From NCBI GenBank assembly GCA_965602795.1, contig CBFCZR010000037.1:1-13110 (forward strand): a stretch of DNA of 13,110 bases, given 5' to 3'. Each line of letters starts with the position of its first letter. The stretch's first letter is position 1. A model generated the notes under the pieces. It saw nothing but the letters and a program-made list of their open reading frames with translations. It was not told the DNA's origin and did not search any database. Source of the stretch: Bathyarchaeum sp965602795. Its GTDB lineage: Archaea > Thermoproteota > Bathyarchaeia > Bathyarchaeales > Bathyarchaeaceae. The position numbers were made by a program, and so were the translations under genes. Below are positions 6,615 through 13,110 of the stretch, piece after piece.

Positions 6615-6623
6615 GGAGGTGAT
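6615..6623 (+). promoter_or_regulatory. Strong Shine-Dalgarno site of amtB
   Basis: GGAGGTGAT is fully complementary to the usual archaeal 16S rRNA tail and lies 5 bases before ATG 6629. It fixes the amtB start and suggests efficient independent re-initiation behind the kaiC-like gene. Confidence 0.75.
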
Positions 6624-6628
6624 AAGCA

Positions 6629-7942
6629 ATGACTTTAGCAGACGAATCATGGGCGGCGTTCCAGCAGAACTTCTTCGTAGGATGGGCACCCGTAGCCATA
6701 TTCATAATGGCAACAGCAGGCTTTGCACTATTCTATGCAGGAATGGTCCGCAAAAAGAACGTCACCCACACGATATTACAAATAAACGTAGGATGGACAT
6801 TAGCGTTCGTTGTCTACTTCCTAGTAGGCTTCCCACTTGCATACTACGTATCTCAACCCGTATTCGGGTTACCGCAATTCGTTCCAACAATCGCAAACCC
6901 GCTGCCACCCTTGCTGTCTGAAACAGGCGCTTACGGCATAGCCGCAAGCCCATCTGGACTTGGCGACCTTGCAACATGGTTCAAAATGGCGATGTTCGCA
7001 ATAACCGTTGTAGGCATCGTCCCCGGAGCAATGGCTGAACGAGACAAATTCTGGGGATGGATCTTAGCAGCTGTAGGTGTAGCCGGTTTCATCTACCCCG
7101 TGGTTGAACACTGGGTGTGGGGCGGAGGCTGGTTAGGCGAACTTGGTTACATCGATTACGCGGGTTCAAGCGTAGTTCACCTTGTCGGAGGAACACTTGC
7201 ATTAACTGGAGCATACGTGATAGGACCAAGAATTGGAAAATTCGTAGGCAACAAAAAAATGCCGCGAACATTCTTCGGGCACAGCATTCCATTGTCTGTA
7301 ATCGGTGCATGGCTGTTGGCGTTCGGCTGGTTCGGATTCAACGTCGGCTCAAGCGTAGCAGCAGACCCAATGACAATCAACGTGGAACTAGCATGGGTCT
7401 CACTAACCACGGCAATGTGCATGGCGGGAGGCATGTTCGGTGCAGCCATCACCTCAAGAGGTCACGTGTTAACAAGCATGGTTGGCTTGCTTGCAGGCGC
7501 TGTGGCAATATGCTCGGGAGCACACATAGTTCATCCGCTAGCAGGATTCGTGATCGGCATAATCGCAGGAGTAATCACAACATTCACCATAGGATTCCTG
7601 GAACACAAGCTGCACATCGACGACGCTTGTGGATGTTTCCCAGTTCACGCAGCATGTGGAATCTGGGGAGTAATCGCAACAGGAATATTCGGTGGAACCG
7701 CTCTTGGGGCACACCCCCTCTACGGATTCGCGGATGTCGCAACATGGATCAACCAAATCGGAATACAGGCAATCGGCGCAGCGTCAATAGCATTATGGGC
7801 TGGAGCAATGGGACTGATAATGTTCACCGTCTTGAAGAAACTGAAAATACTACGCGTCACAAGGGACGAAGAACTCTACGGATTGGACATCGCACTGCAC
7901 AAAACCTTGGCATACCCTGAAGACATGATGGAAGAAAAGTAA
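6629..7942 (+). CDS. amtB: Ammonium transporter, Amt/Mep/Rh family
   Basis: A 437-residue polytopic membrane protein that takes up ammonium. About eleven membrane segments are visible, the first at about 16-38 (VGWAPVAIFIMATAGFALF). Key residues match the E. coli AmtB pore: D176 and H184 in DYAGSSVVH (D160 and H168), W234, F237, N238 and S241 in GWFGFNVGSS (W212, F215, N216, S219), and the second twin histidine H340 (H318). The cytoplasmic tail LRVTRDEELYGLDIALH with a later AY keeps the conserved Amt C-terminal motif that contacts PII proteins. So control by a PII protein encoded elsewhere remains possible. Three cysteines (C334, C336, C343) surround H340. It is the last gene of a probable operon with the KaiC-like ATPase and is followed by a terminator. 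Frequent AAC, ATC and TAC codons suggest good expression. Confidence 0.95.
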   Translation: MTLADESWAAFQQNFFVGWAPVAIFIMATAGFALFYAGMVRKKNVTHTILQINVGWTLAFVVYFLVGFPLAYYVSQPVFGLPQFVPTIANPLPPLLSETGAYGIAASPSGLGDLATWFKMAMFAITVVGIVPGAMAERDKFWGWILAAVGVAGFIYPVVEHWVWGGGWLGELGYIDYAGSSVVHLVGGTLALTGAYVIGPRIGKFVGNKKMPRTFFGHSIPLSVIGAWLLAFGWFGFNVGSSVAADPMTINVELAWVSLTTAMCMAGGMFGAAITSRGHVLTSMVGLLAGAVAICSGAHIVHPLAGFVIGIIAGVITTFTIGFLEHKLHIDDACGCFPVHAACGIWGVIATGIFGGTALGAHPLYGFADVATWINQIGIQAIGAASIALWAGAMGLIMFTVLKKLKILRVTRDEELYGLDIALHKTLAYPEDMMEEK

Positions 7943-7944
7943 AA

Positions 7945-7987
7945 CCCGTGTCAGCTCCTAAACGGGGCACACCTTTCTCTTTTTTTC
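7945..7987 (+). terminator. Terminator of the kaiC-like/amtB operon
   Basis: CCCGT (7945-7949) pairs with ACGGG (7962-7966). The hairpin is followed by a pyrimidine tract with a long T run (7973-7986). It closes the operon two bases after the amtB stop, so the next gene needs its own promoter. Confidence 0.6.
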
Positions 7988-8023
7988 AAAACGCAAATTC
8001 TTTAGAACCACGTTTCGAAGACC

Positions 8024-8034
8024 TTAAATATTTA
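8024..8034 (+). promoter_or_regulatory. TATA box of the CARDB-repeat surface protein gene
   Basis: TTAAATATTTA is centred near 8029, which predicts transcription from about 8053-8058. That is directly before ATG triplets at 8059 and 8063 and about 17 bases before the TTG at 8073, so the mRNA would be leaderless or nearly so. Confidence 0.5.
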
Positions 8035-8072
8035 GGCACTGATGAACATTCCAAGATTATGGATGGATAAGC

Positions 8073-10817
8073 TTGGGTTCTCGGTCAACCAGAAGCAAAC
8101 TGAAAGCGGTTTTTTTTGCTAACTTGATAATTTTAGCCCTCGCAATTCCCAGTTACGTATATGTCTATTCGCTGGTTCCAAAACCCGCCACATTTCAAGT
8201 GACTGATCTGGTTTTTGACCAAAGTTGGGTTCAAGTTGGAACGCCCGTGGAAATCTCAGTTAACGTAACCAACGTTGGAGATGAAAGCGGTAACCAATCT
8301 GTAATCCTGACAATAGATGATGTTCCGTTGGAAACAAAAACTGTTCAGCTTTCAGCGGCAGAAACTACACAATTATCCTTCACCGCCGCACAATTAACTG
8401 TAGGAAACCACACAGTTACAATAGGAGATTTAACAGGGTCAATCAGAGTCACCTTAGAAGAGCCAATTCTACCAGCTGGATTGCAGTTAACAAATCTGGG
8501 AATTAGTCGAACCGAAGCTGGAATCGGAGAAACCATAACCGTTTCAGCTCTGGCAACAAACATTGGAGACGTTGCTGGTGAGTTATCGCTAGAAATTTTT
8601 GTAAATGGTGAAAAAGGTGAAACCAAAGTTATCCCCTTAGATAGTGGAGAAACAACAAATGTAGAATTTGAAGTTGTTGAAGATGCTGAAGGCGACTACG
8701 TAGTTAAGTTAGGGGGTTTAACGACCTCCTTCCGCATTACTCCTAATCCTCCACCCGTTAAACCAGCAGAGTTCCAAGTAACCGAGTTAACCATTAATAC
8801 TCCCTCTGTCACGGTAGATGAACTTGTGGAAATCTCGGTTAAAGTAACTAATATTGGAGAAGCTACTGGCAATTACACCGTGAACCTCAAAATCGATGAT
8901 GCTGTTCGAGAAACAAGGGATGTTGTCTTGTCTGGCGGTGCAACTGGACTTGTAGAATTTGAGTTTAGTGAAACATACCCGGGCGCACACAGTGTTGAGA
9001 TAGGTAATCAGTCTGGGTCATTCACTGTTGAAGGTTCGTTCCCTGCATCAAAAGACGTAGAAATACATAGCATGAAAGTAGCGCCCTATGAAGTTTCTGA
9101 CGGCGATACAGTAACTATCACAGCCAAAGCCGATAATCTGGCGAATGAACAGGGTACTCTTCAGGCAAGGGTTTTGCTGGATGGTGAAATTGAAACAACT
9201 GAAATGTTCCAGTTGGACCCGGCTGCAAAAGATGTGCCAATTACAATCTCAGTTACAGCGGGATATGCAGAAGATGGAGTGAAATCAGATGGATACATCG
9301 TTAAGTTGGTGAATCTCGGCAATCAAAGCAACACTCTGTCGGGATATTTCCTAGTTGTTCCTGAGGGATTCCACACTCTCAGCGTTTCCGCGAACGCTAT
9401 TGGGATGGAGTTTACTCTAAATGGTGAGACTTATTCTGCGCCATACAGCGAACTGTTGCCCGAGGGAACTTACACCGTAATAGCACCTGACGGTGTCAAA
9501 GGTGGAGGAACTTGGTGGAATTGGACCAATTGGATTGATGGACCGACAGACCTCACTAGAGTTATAGAGCTAAACCAGCGTACATCTCTAGTCGCCAGTT
9601 ATTTGAACACAAAATCTTGTCCTTCACTATACGTTTGGAATGGAGAAGAATACTGGTACACCGGCGAAATATCTGATGGCACAGGCTACTTGGGGATTTT
9701 TGACTACTTCCGAGAAGACGGCAGCATGTCCTTCCTTTACAGCGTTCCTTGGGACTACCTCAAATTGGAGGCGAGCCGAATTAAACCAAACGATGGCTAC
9801 TACGACATGACTATCGCCCAAAAATGGGATGAAATCGCCTATGTGGACTCTGCGACATTAGTGATGGTTGACCACTCATCCGATGTAGAGGTGTATTCAA
9901 CCAAGGCCACATACTTGTATGAGCTTGATGAACAGGGCACAATTTACACCGTAAGCAAAGACCCTGATTCCCCAGTTTCATGCGTCACGGGAGAGGGAGA
10001 AGATGTTCGGTCTTTAGTTTCAGAACGTGACGGAATCAGCACCGTCGGCAACGAATTCCACTGGGACACCTTGGAGTTAAACTTGGGTGACCTATCCGAC
10101 GCAGAAGAAATTAAGCTCATAGTTGCTGGAACAATAGTTTACTCTACAGGCGAAGAACAGGGCGAATGGGCTGGACAGTTTTATGACCAACCTGGTGAGC
10201 AGCCGTTTCCGCCCCCTTACATGGAGGTTAAAGATGCTGCTGGCAACTGGGTTCCTGTTGCGGATAACCGGCAGTTTCCGTTGCTTGATGTTACGCCCGA
10301 CTGCTTTGTGGTAAACTTGACTGGCGTCTTTCTGACAGACGATTATTCTCTTAGGATAAACACTTTCTTTGATACCAGATTTGATTATATTGGCGTGGAC
10401 ACAACATCACAGAAGGATTTGACCATTCGGGAGGTAACGGTTTCCTCCGCCACTTTGTCCCAAGCTTTCACAACCAACTCCACTTCGACAGGGAATTTCA
10501 CACAATACGGCGAGGTAACCGAGCTTATGGAAGACACAGACGACATTTATGTGATAATACGCCAAGGAGACGAAATACGCATCCTATTCCCCGCTGAAAC
10601 TGATTCAGTACCCGAAGGCATTGAGCGGGATTATTTCCTGTTTGCTAGTGCATGGTTCAAAGTTGATGGACTTCCTTACGTAGACTTCACCGTAGAACCG
10701 CTGCCATTCCACAGTATGACCTGTTTCCCGCATCCAGAAACAGAAAACTACCCATACGATGCAGCCCACCTCGCCTATCTGCAAGAATACAATACCCGCA
10801 TAATAGAGAACCCATAA
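8073..10817 (+). CDS. Membrane-anchored surface protein with CARDB-like repeats
   Basis: A 914-residue protein. Residues 1-11 are basic (RSTRSKLK) and about 12-35 form a membrane helix without an obvious cleavage site, so the rest should face the outside. Four Ig-like repeats of CARDB type follow at about 39-127, 136-222, 232-319 and 326-428. Each starts like FQVTDL or LQLTNL, has V(T/K)N-(V/I)G in the middle, and closes with a T(I)GDLTGS-like strand. A linker at about 435-510 is followed by CPSLYVWNGEEYWYTGEI (about 518-535), which opens a roughly 390-residue region I cannot assign. Many N-x-S/T sites fit archaeal N-glycosylation. CARDB repeats usually mediate adhesion or spacing at the cell surface; the target is unknown. 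No C-terminal anchor is present. The TTG start is uncertain: ATG 8063 lies in another frame. No obvious tie to amtB. Confidence 0.75.
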   Translation: MGSRSTRSKLKAVFFANLIILALAIPSYVYVYSLVPKPATFQVTDLVFDQSWVQVGTPVEISVNVTNVGDESGNQSVILTIDDVPLETKTVQLSAAETTQLSFTAAQLTVGNHTVTIGDLTGSIRVTLEEPILPAGLQLTNLGISRTEAGIGETITVSALATNIGDVAGELSLEIFVNGEKGETKVIPLDSGETTNVEFEVVEDAEGDYVVKLGGLTTSFRITPNPPPVKPAEFQVTELTINTPSVTVDELVEISVKVTNIGEATGNYTVNLKIDDAVRETRDVVLSGGATGLVEFEFSETYPGAHSVEIGNQSGSFTVEGSFPASKDVEIHSMKVAPYEVSDGDTVTITAKADNLANEQGTLQARVLLDGEIETTEMFQLDPAAKDVPITISVTAGYAEDGVKSDGYIVKLVNLGNQSNTLSGYFLVVPEGFHTLSVSANAIGMEFTLNGETYSAPYSELLPEGTYTVIAPDGVKGGGTWWNWTNWIDGPTDLTRVIELNQRTSLVASYLNTKSCPSLYVWNGEEYWYTGEISDGTGYLGIFDYFREDGSMSFLYSVPWDYLKLEASRIKPNDGYYDMTIAQKWDEIAYVDSATLVMVDHSSDVEVYSTKATYLYELDEQGTIYTVSKDPDSPVSCVTGEGEDVRSLVSERDGISTVGNEFHWDTLELNLGDLSDAEEIKLIVAGTIVYSTGEEQGEWAGQFYDQPGEQPFPPPYMEVKDAAGNWVPVADNRQFPLLDVTPDCFVVNLTGVFLTDDYSLRINTFFDTRFDYIGVDTTSQKDLTIREVTVSSATLSQAFTTNSTSTGNFTQYGEVTELMEDTDDIYVIIRQGDEIRILFPAETDSVPEGIERDYFLFASAWFKVDGLPYVDFTVEPLPFHSMTCFPHPETENYPYDAAHLAYLQEYNTRIIENP

Positions 10818-10842
10818 AAGGATTTGCAGTGGCTCTCTTCTT

Positions 10843-11157
10843 TCATGTCTTTTTTGAGAGCGCCTTCAATGTTCCGGAGACGCCCACCACATGCATAGTT
10901 GCAGATTCCCCATTTGTCTCCATGATTGAGGCGATGGCGGCTCTGACTTTTTCTAGCATTTTGTGGGAACAGCAAATCACAAATTGGCGTTTCTCTGGGA
11001 CGTATTTTATTAGTTTGAGGTTTGTTTTGCTTGCGCCGTATTCGCCGAAGAGCCTGATGACCGAAGCCTGAACAGCACCCAATACTGTCTGCTTGTCGAC
11101 TGGCTGTTCACTCGCAACTTCTATGGCCAAGTAGCGTCTTTTCTCTCTTTTAATCAT
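10843..11157 (-). CDS. rnp2: Ribonuclease P protein component 2 (Pop5)
   Basis: A 104-residue Pop5-family subunit of archaeal RNase P. It binds the catalytic RNA together with Rpp30 and helps cleave the 5' leader from pre-tRNA. Recognisable parts are the N-terminal strand KREKRRYLAIEV, the helix VLGAVQASVIRLFGEYGAS, the strand LKLIKYVPEKRQFVICC and the following helix KMLEKVRAAIASI. I chose ATG 11157 because GGAAGGAGA lies just before it; a start at 11178 would add seven residues. The start overlaps the end of the rpp30 gene by 8 bases, which implies translational coupling. It is the last gene of the minus-strand operon, and its stop is 25 bases from the stop of the convergent CARDB gene. Confidence 0.87.
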   Translation of the reverse strand: MIKREKRRYLAIEVASEQPVDKQTVLGAVQASVIRLFGEYGASKTNLKLIKYVPEKRQFVICCSHKMLEKVRAAIASIMETNGESATMHVVGVSGTLKALSKKT

Positions 11158-11881
11158 CTGTTCTCCTTCCCGCAACACGTATTCCTGGAGCCAGGTAACT
11201 TGAACTCAACTTTTCCCTATTCCGCTCAACTGTAACCCAAGGATTTTCTGACAGAGCCTTCAAGGCAGAGGAAATGGGCAAGTCGAAGAGGGTTGTCAAG
11301 GCAGCGTAGTCGTGTGGTCTCCTCATGGACTGTTCGTCTGTTGCTCCGCTGGAGAGCGTGATTGGCACCTTGAACCTTTCCGCCGTGGCTACCTCCTTTC
11401 GTAGACGGGATAAGAGGCGGATTCGAGAATAACTCGTTAACTGCAGTATGGGCGCCAGTTCGATTTCAAGGGACGAGAACGCCTGCGAGGCAAGCTCAGC
11501 CTCTGATTCATCAAAGAATCTTTTGCGGAGATTTGTGACCGAAAATTGGAGCAGGTCCACCCTTCTGTCCTTGGCGGCTTGTCTGGCAACATTTTTGGTG
11601 TGGCATCTTACGGCTACGATTTCGAATCTTCTTCTATAGCGGCGCAGGCTGTGGAGAAGTTCGTTTGGGTTTCGGGGAGAAAGATTTACTCTTGTGGCAA
11701 GGTCTACTTTTGCGTCGTTGCAGGTGTGTTTGAGTTGGCTGATTTGTTCTTTGGTGACTTGGGGAGATATGGGTATGCATACTAGGCTGTAACCTAGCTC
11801 TGAGGCTTTCCGTATCATGCTTTCTGTCTTAGTCTGGTCTTCGAGGGGTACCCTGAGGTGGAGGTCAGCGAATCGTTTCAT
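11150..11881 (-). CDS. rnp3: Ribonuclease P protein component 3 (Rpp30)
   Basis: A 243-residue Rpp30-family protein with a TIM-barrel-like fold; it pairs with Pop5 to activate the RNase P RNA. Family landmarks are the opening FADLHLRVP, LATRVNL (about 60-66), VDLLQF, RKRFFDESEAELAS, IELAPILQ, VPITLSSGA and RRPHDYAALTTLFDLP, in the expected order. I chose ATG 11881 because it forms a 4-base ATGA overlap with the stop of the upstream gene and begins right before the first barrel strand; a start at 11905 would add eight residues of low similarity. The gene lies between the COG1325 RNA-binding protein and Pop5, a known archaeal order. Confidence 0.88.
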   Translation of the reverse strand: MKRFADLHLRVPLEDQTKTESMIRKASELGYSLVCIPISPQVTKEQISQLKHTCNDAKVDLATRVNLSPRNPNELLHSLRRYRRRFEIVAVRCHTKNVARQAAKDRRVDLLQFSVTNLRKRFFDESEAELASQAFSSLEIELAPILQLTSYSRIRLLSRLRKEVATAERFKVPITLSSGATDEQSMRRPHDYAALTTLFDLPISSALKALSENPWVTVERNREKLSSSYLAPGIRVAGRRTDD

Positions 11882-12321
11882 GTCATCATCCCTATTTCTC
11901 GGCAAATCTGGATTACGTTTTCGGTTTTGTTTTTTCTGAATCTTATGCGTATGCGGATGGGGTCAGATGTGGCAAACTTGATGTTGCCTTTGAGGGCAAC
12001 CTGTTTATCCAGTCTAATGAAAAGGCTTCCCTTCTCAACGCAACGGTTTATTGTTCTGTCCAACTCTTCCTTGTCCAGGGCGCTGAGGTTGGCTGAAATG
12101 TTCTCCACCAAGGCTCTAACTATGTCTTTGTTTTTGATTCGTGTGTCGAAAAAGGTTATGGGGTTACCGTAGTGCCCCTCCAAGTTACTTCTTTTGAAGG
12201 TTACATCTTCTATGTGGTCGCTGGGCAAAACGTTCTGAACTGCATCTATGACTTTGTCCAAGTCCTCGGTGGCGTGTACACAGAATCGAACATCAACGTA
12301 AGCTATAGGCAACTTAGACAA
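11878..12321 (-). CDS. Archaeal RNA-binding protein of COG1325 (predicted exosome-associated)
   Basis: A 147-residue protein of the archaeal family long annotated as a predicted exosome subunit or RNA-binding protein (COG1325, Pfam RNA_binding). Its genes commonly stand between L15e and Rpp30, as here. Visible features are the opening YVDVRFCVHATEDLDKVIDA, then GHYGNPITFFDTRI, DRCVEKGSLFIRLDKQVA-like strands and the basic IRIRIRFRKNK near the C-terminus. Role and partner are not firmly established; RNA binding is the family prediction. The start is probably TTG 12321 (an in-frame stop lies at 12325-12327), with GTGAGAT as a weak upstream ribosome-binding site; TTG 12312 is an alternative. Its stop overlaps the rpp30 start. 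Confidence 0.8.
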   Translation of the reverse strand: MSKLPIAYVDVRFCVHATEDLDKVIDAVQNVLPSDHIEDVTFKRSNLEGHYGNPITFFDTRIKNKDIVRALVENISANLSALDKEELDRTINRCVEKGSLFIRLDKQVALKGNIKFATSDPIRIRIRFRKNKTENVIQICREIGMMT

Positions 12322-12364
12322 AACCTATCTCACACTCGCAATAAAACTCTATTACATCACACTT

Positions 12365-12374
12365 GATATAAATA
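12365..12374 (-). promoter_or_regulatory. TATA box of the COG1325-rpp30-pop5 operon
   Basis: On the minus strand this reads TATTTATATC, about 45 bases before the TTG at 12321. Transcription would start near 12344. Together with the terminator at 12411-12433 it shows that the three RNA-processing genes can be expressed separately from L15e. Confidence 0.6.
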
Positions 12375-12405
12375 TGCCAACTGAGCTGCAACAGAAGAAT
12401 TCAAC

Positions 12406-12433
12406 CAAAAGAAGGGAATACTAGATGCCCTTC
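12406..12433 (-). terminator. Terminator after the L15e gene
   Basis: Read on the minus strand, GAAGGG (12433-12428) pairs with CCCTTC (12416-12411) around an 11-base loop and is followed by TTTT (12410-12407). It sits 14 bases after the L15e stop. Confidence 0.55.
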
Positions 12434-12447
12434 GGAAAAGCTGCGGC

Positions 12448-13011
12448 TTACTTCTTGTGTCTTCGTCTGATTACTGCCTTTTTGCTTGGTCTCGCCTTCT
12501 CTGCTCCTAATCCTCTGTGGTGGAGTCCACGCACTTCTTTGCCTGCGCTGGTTAAGCCGCGGAATGCTCGTCCTGTCTGGTTTGCTATTGGATGGTCCGG
12601 CAGAATAGCGGGGTCAACCATTATAACTTCGTACCACTTGAAGCGTCCGTCCTCCCATACCCAGTAGGAATTCAGTACCTCTAGGTTTGGGAAACGTTTA
12701 GCTGCCCGCTCCTCGGCAATTAATCTCATGTTCTTGGCGACCTTGAATTTGTTGACGCCCAAACGCTTCTGTCTGCGTCCGCCAGTTGGACGAGTTTTTC
12801 TGAATCCTGAGCGTCTAACTCGAACCCTAGCCAAAACAATGCCCTGCTTAGCCTTGTAGCCAAGGTTTCTTGCACGGTCTAGTCGGGTTGGTCTTTTTAT
12901 TCTGGTGATGGCGTCTTGTTTGCGCCATTTTATGGCTCTCTGCCACATTAACTTCTTAACAAACGATTTTTCCGGCTTTTTCCAAGCCTCTGCAATATAT
13001 TTGTATGCCAT
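12448..13011 (-). CDS. rpl15e: Large-subunit ribosomal protein L15e
   Basis: A 187-residue, very basic protein of the large ribosomal subunit (eL15), found only in archaea and eukaryotes. It is recognisable from end to end: MAYKYIAEAWKKP at the start, WRKQDAITRIKRPTRLDRAR, LGYKAKQGIVLARVRVRRSG, RPTGGRRQKRLGVNK, the NSYWVWEDGRFKWYEVIMVD core and the RGLTSAGKEVRGL end. ATG 13011 is preceded by GAGGAA about 6 bases upstream. Full length for the family. It heads the minus-strand cluster but is followed by its own terminator. Confidence 0.97.
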   Translation of the reverse strand: MAYKYIAEAWKKPEKSFVKKLMWQRAIKWRKQDAITRIKRPTRLDRARNLGYKAKQGIVLARVRVRRSGFRKTRPTGGRRQKRLGVNKFKVAKNMRLIAEERAAKRFPNLEVLNSYWVWEDGRFKWYEVIMVDPAILPDHPIANQTGRAFRGLTSAGKEVRGLHHRGLGAEKARPSKKAVIRRRHKK

Positions 13012-13093
13012 TCTTCATTCCTCGCGTTTCTGTCGGTTCAACCCTCTAGGGGTCACATCCCATAGGAACTATTAGCTAACAACAAAAGAACAG

Positions 13094-13103
13094 TTAATAA
13101 ACC
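13094..13103 (-). promoter_or_regulatory. Promoter of the L15e gene
   Basis: On the minus strand AAAAAGG (BRE-like, 13102-13108) is followed by GGTTTATTAA (13103-13094). Transcription would start near 13070, leaving a leader of about 60 bases, long compared with the other genes here. Inference from motif and position. Confidence 0.5.
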
Positions 13104-13110
13104 TTTTTCA

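Noticed and set aside
7117..7920. Long open frame of 267 codons inside amtB
   Set aside because: It is an Arg/Asn/His-rich translation in another frame of a well-conserved transporter gene, so it is a coding shadow.
13031..13060. T-arm-like GGTTCAA sequence upstream of L15e
   Set aside because: It resembles the T-loop of a tRNA, but no 5-base stem, acceptor stem or anticodon arm can be folded around it.

Overview
The window looks like a chromosomal segment of an uncultivated archaeon, probably Bathyarchaeia or a related lineage of the TACK group. The reasons are ribosomal protein L15e, the archaeal/eukaryal RNase P proteins Pop5 and Rpp30, a COG1325-type RNA-binding protein, TATA boxes such as TATTTATATA about 25-35 bases before starts, single-domain KaiC-like ATPases, and a secreted DUF3160 protein with a PEFP-like C-terminal anchor. 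The exact lineage is inference. No tRNA, rRNA, insertion sequence or CRISPR array is visible.

Layout. A 5'-truncated MscS-family channel gene (1-732, +) converges on a large secreted DUF3160 protein (757-3039, -). A 60-codon gene of unknown function follows (3330-3512, +), probably with a leaderless mRNA. The centre holds two KaiC-like ATPase genes (3861-4604 and 5871-6611, both +), about 75% identical in protein by hand count and lying exactly 2010 bases apart. They share a near-identical promoter and leader. Between them is a membrane-anchored acetolactate decarboxylase gene (4771-5517, +). The second kaiC-like gene is followed after 17 bases by an ammonium transporter gene (6629-7942, +) with a perfect Shine-Dalgarno sequence, so the two very probably form an operon. 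Next is a 914-residue cell-surface protein with CARDB-type repeats (8073-10817, +).

The right end is a minus-strand information-processing cluster: L15e (12448-13011), then a separately promoted set of COG1325 RNA-binding protein, Rpp30 and Pop5 (12321 down to 10843) with ATGA-type overlaps.

The most interesting part is the duplicated kaiC-like module. One copy is wired to AmtB, the place where a PII protein (GlnK) is the usual partner, and no PII gene is present in the window. This suggests, but does not prove, a KaiC-type ATPase acting in nitrogen sensing or transport control. Several protein products (DUF3160, the decarboxylase and the CARDB protein) act outside the membrane.
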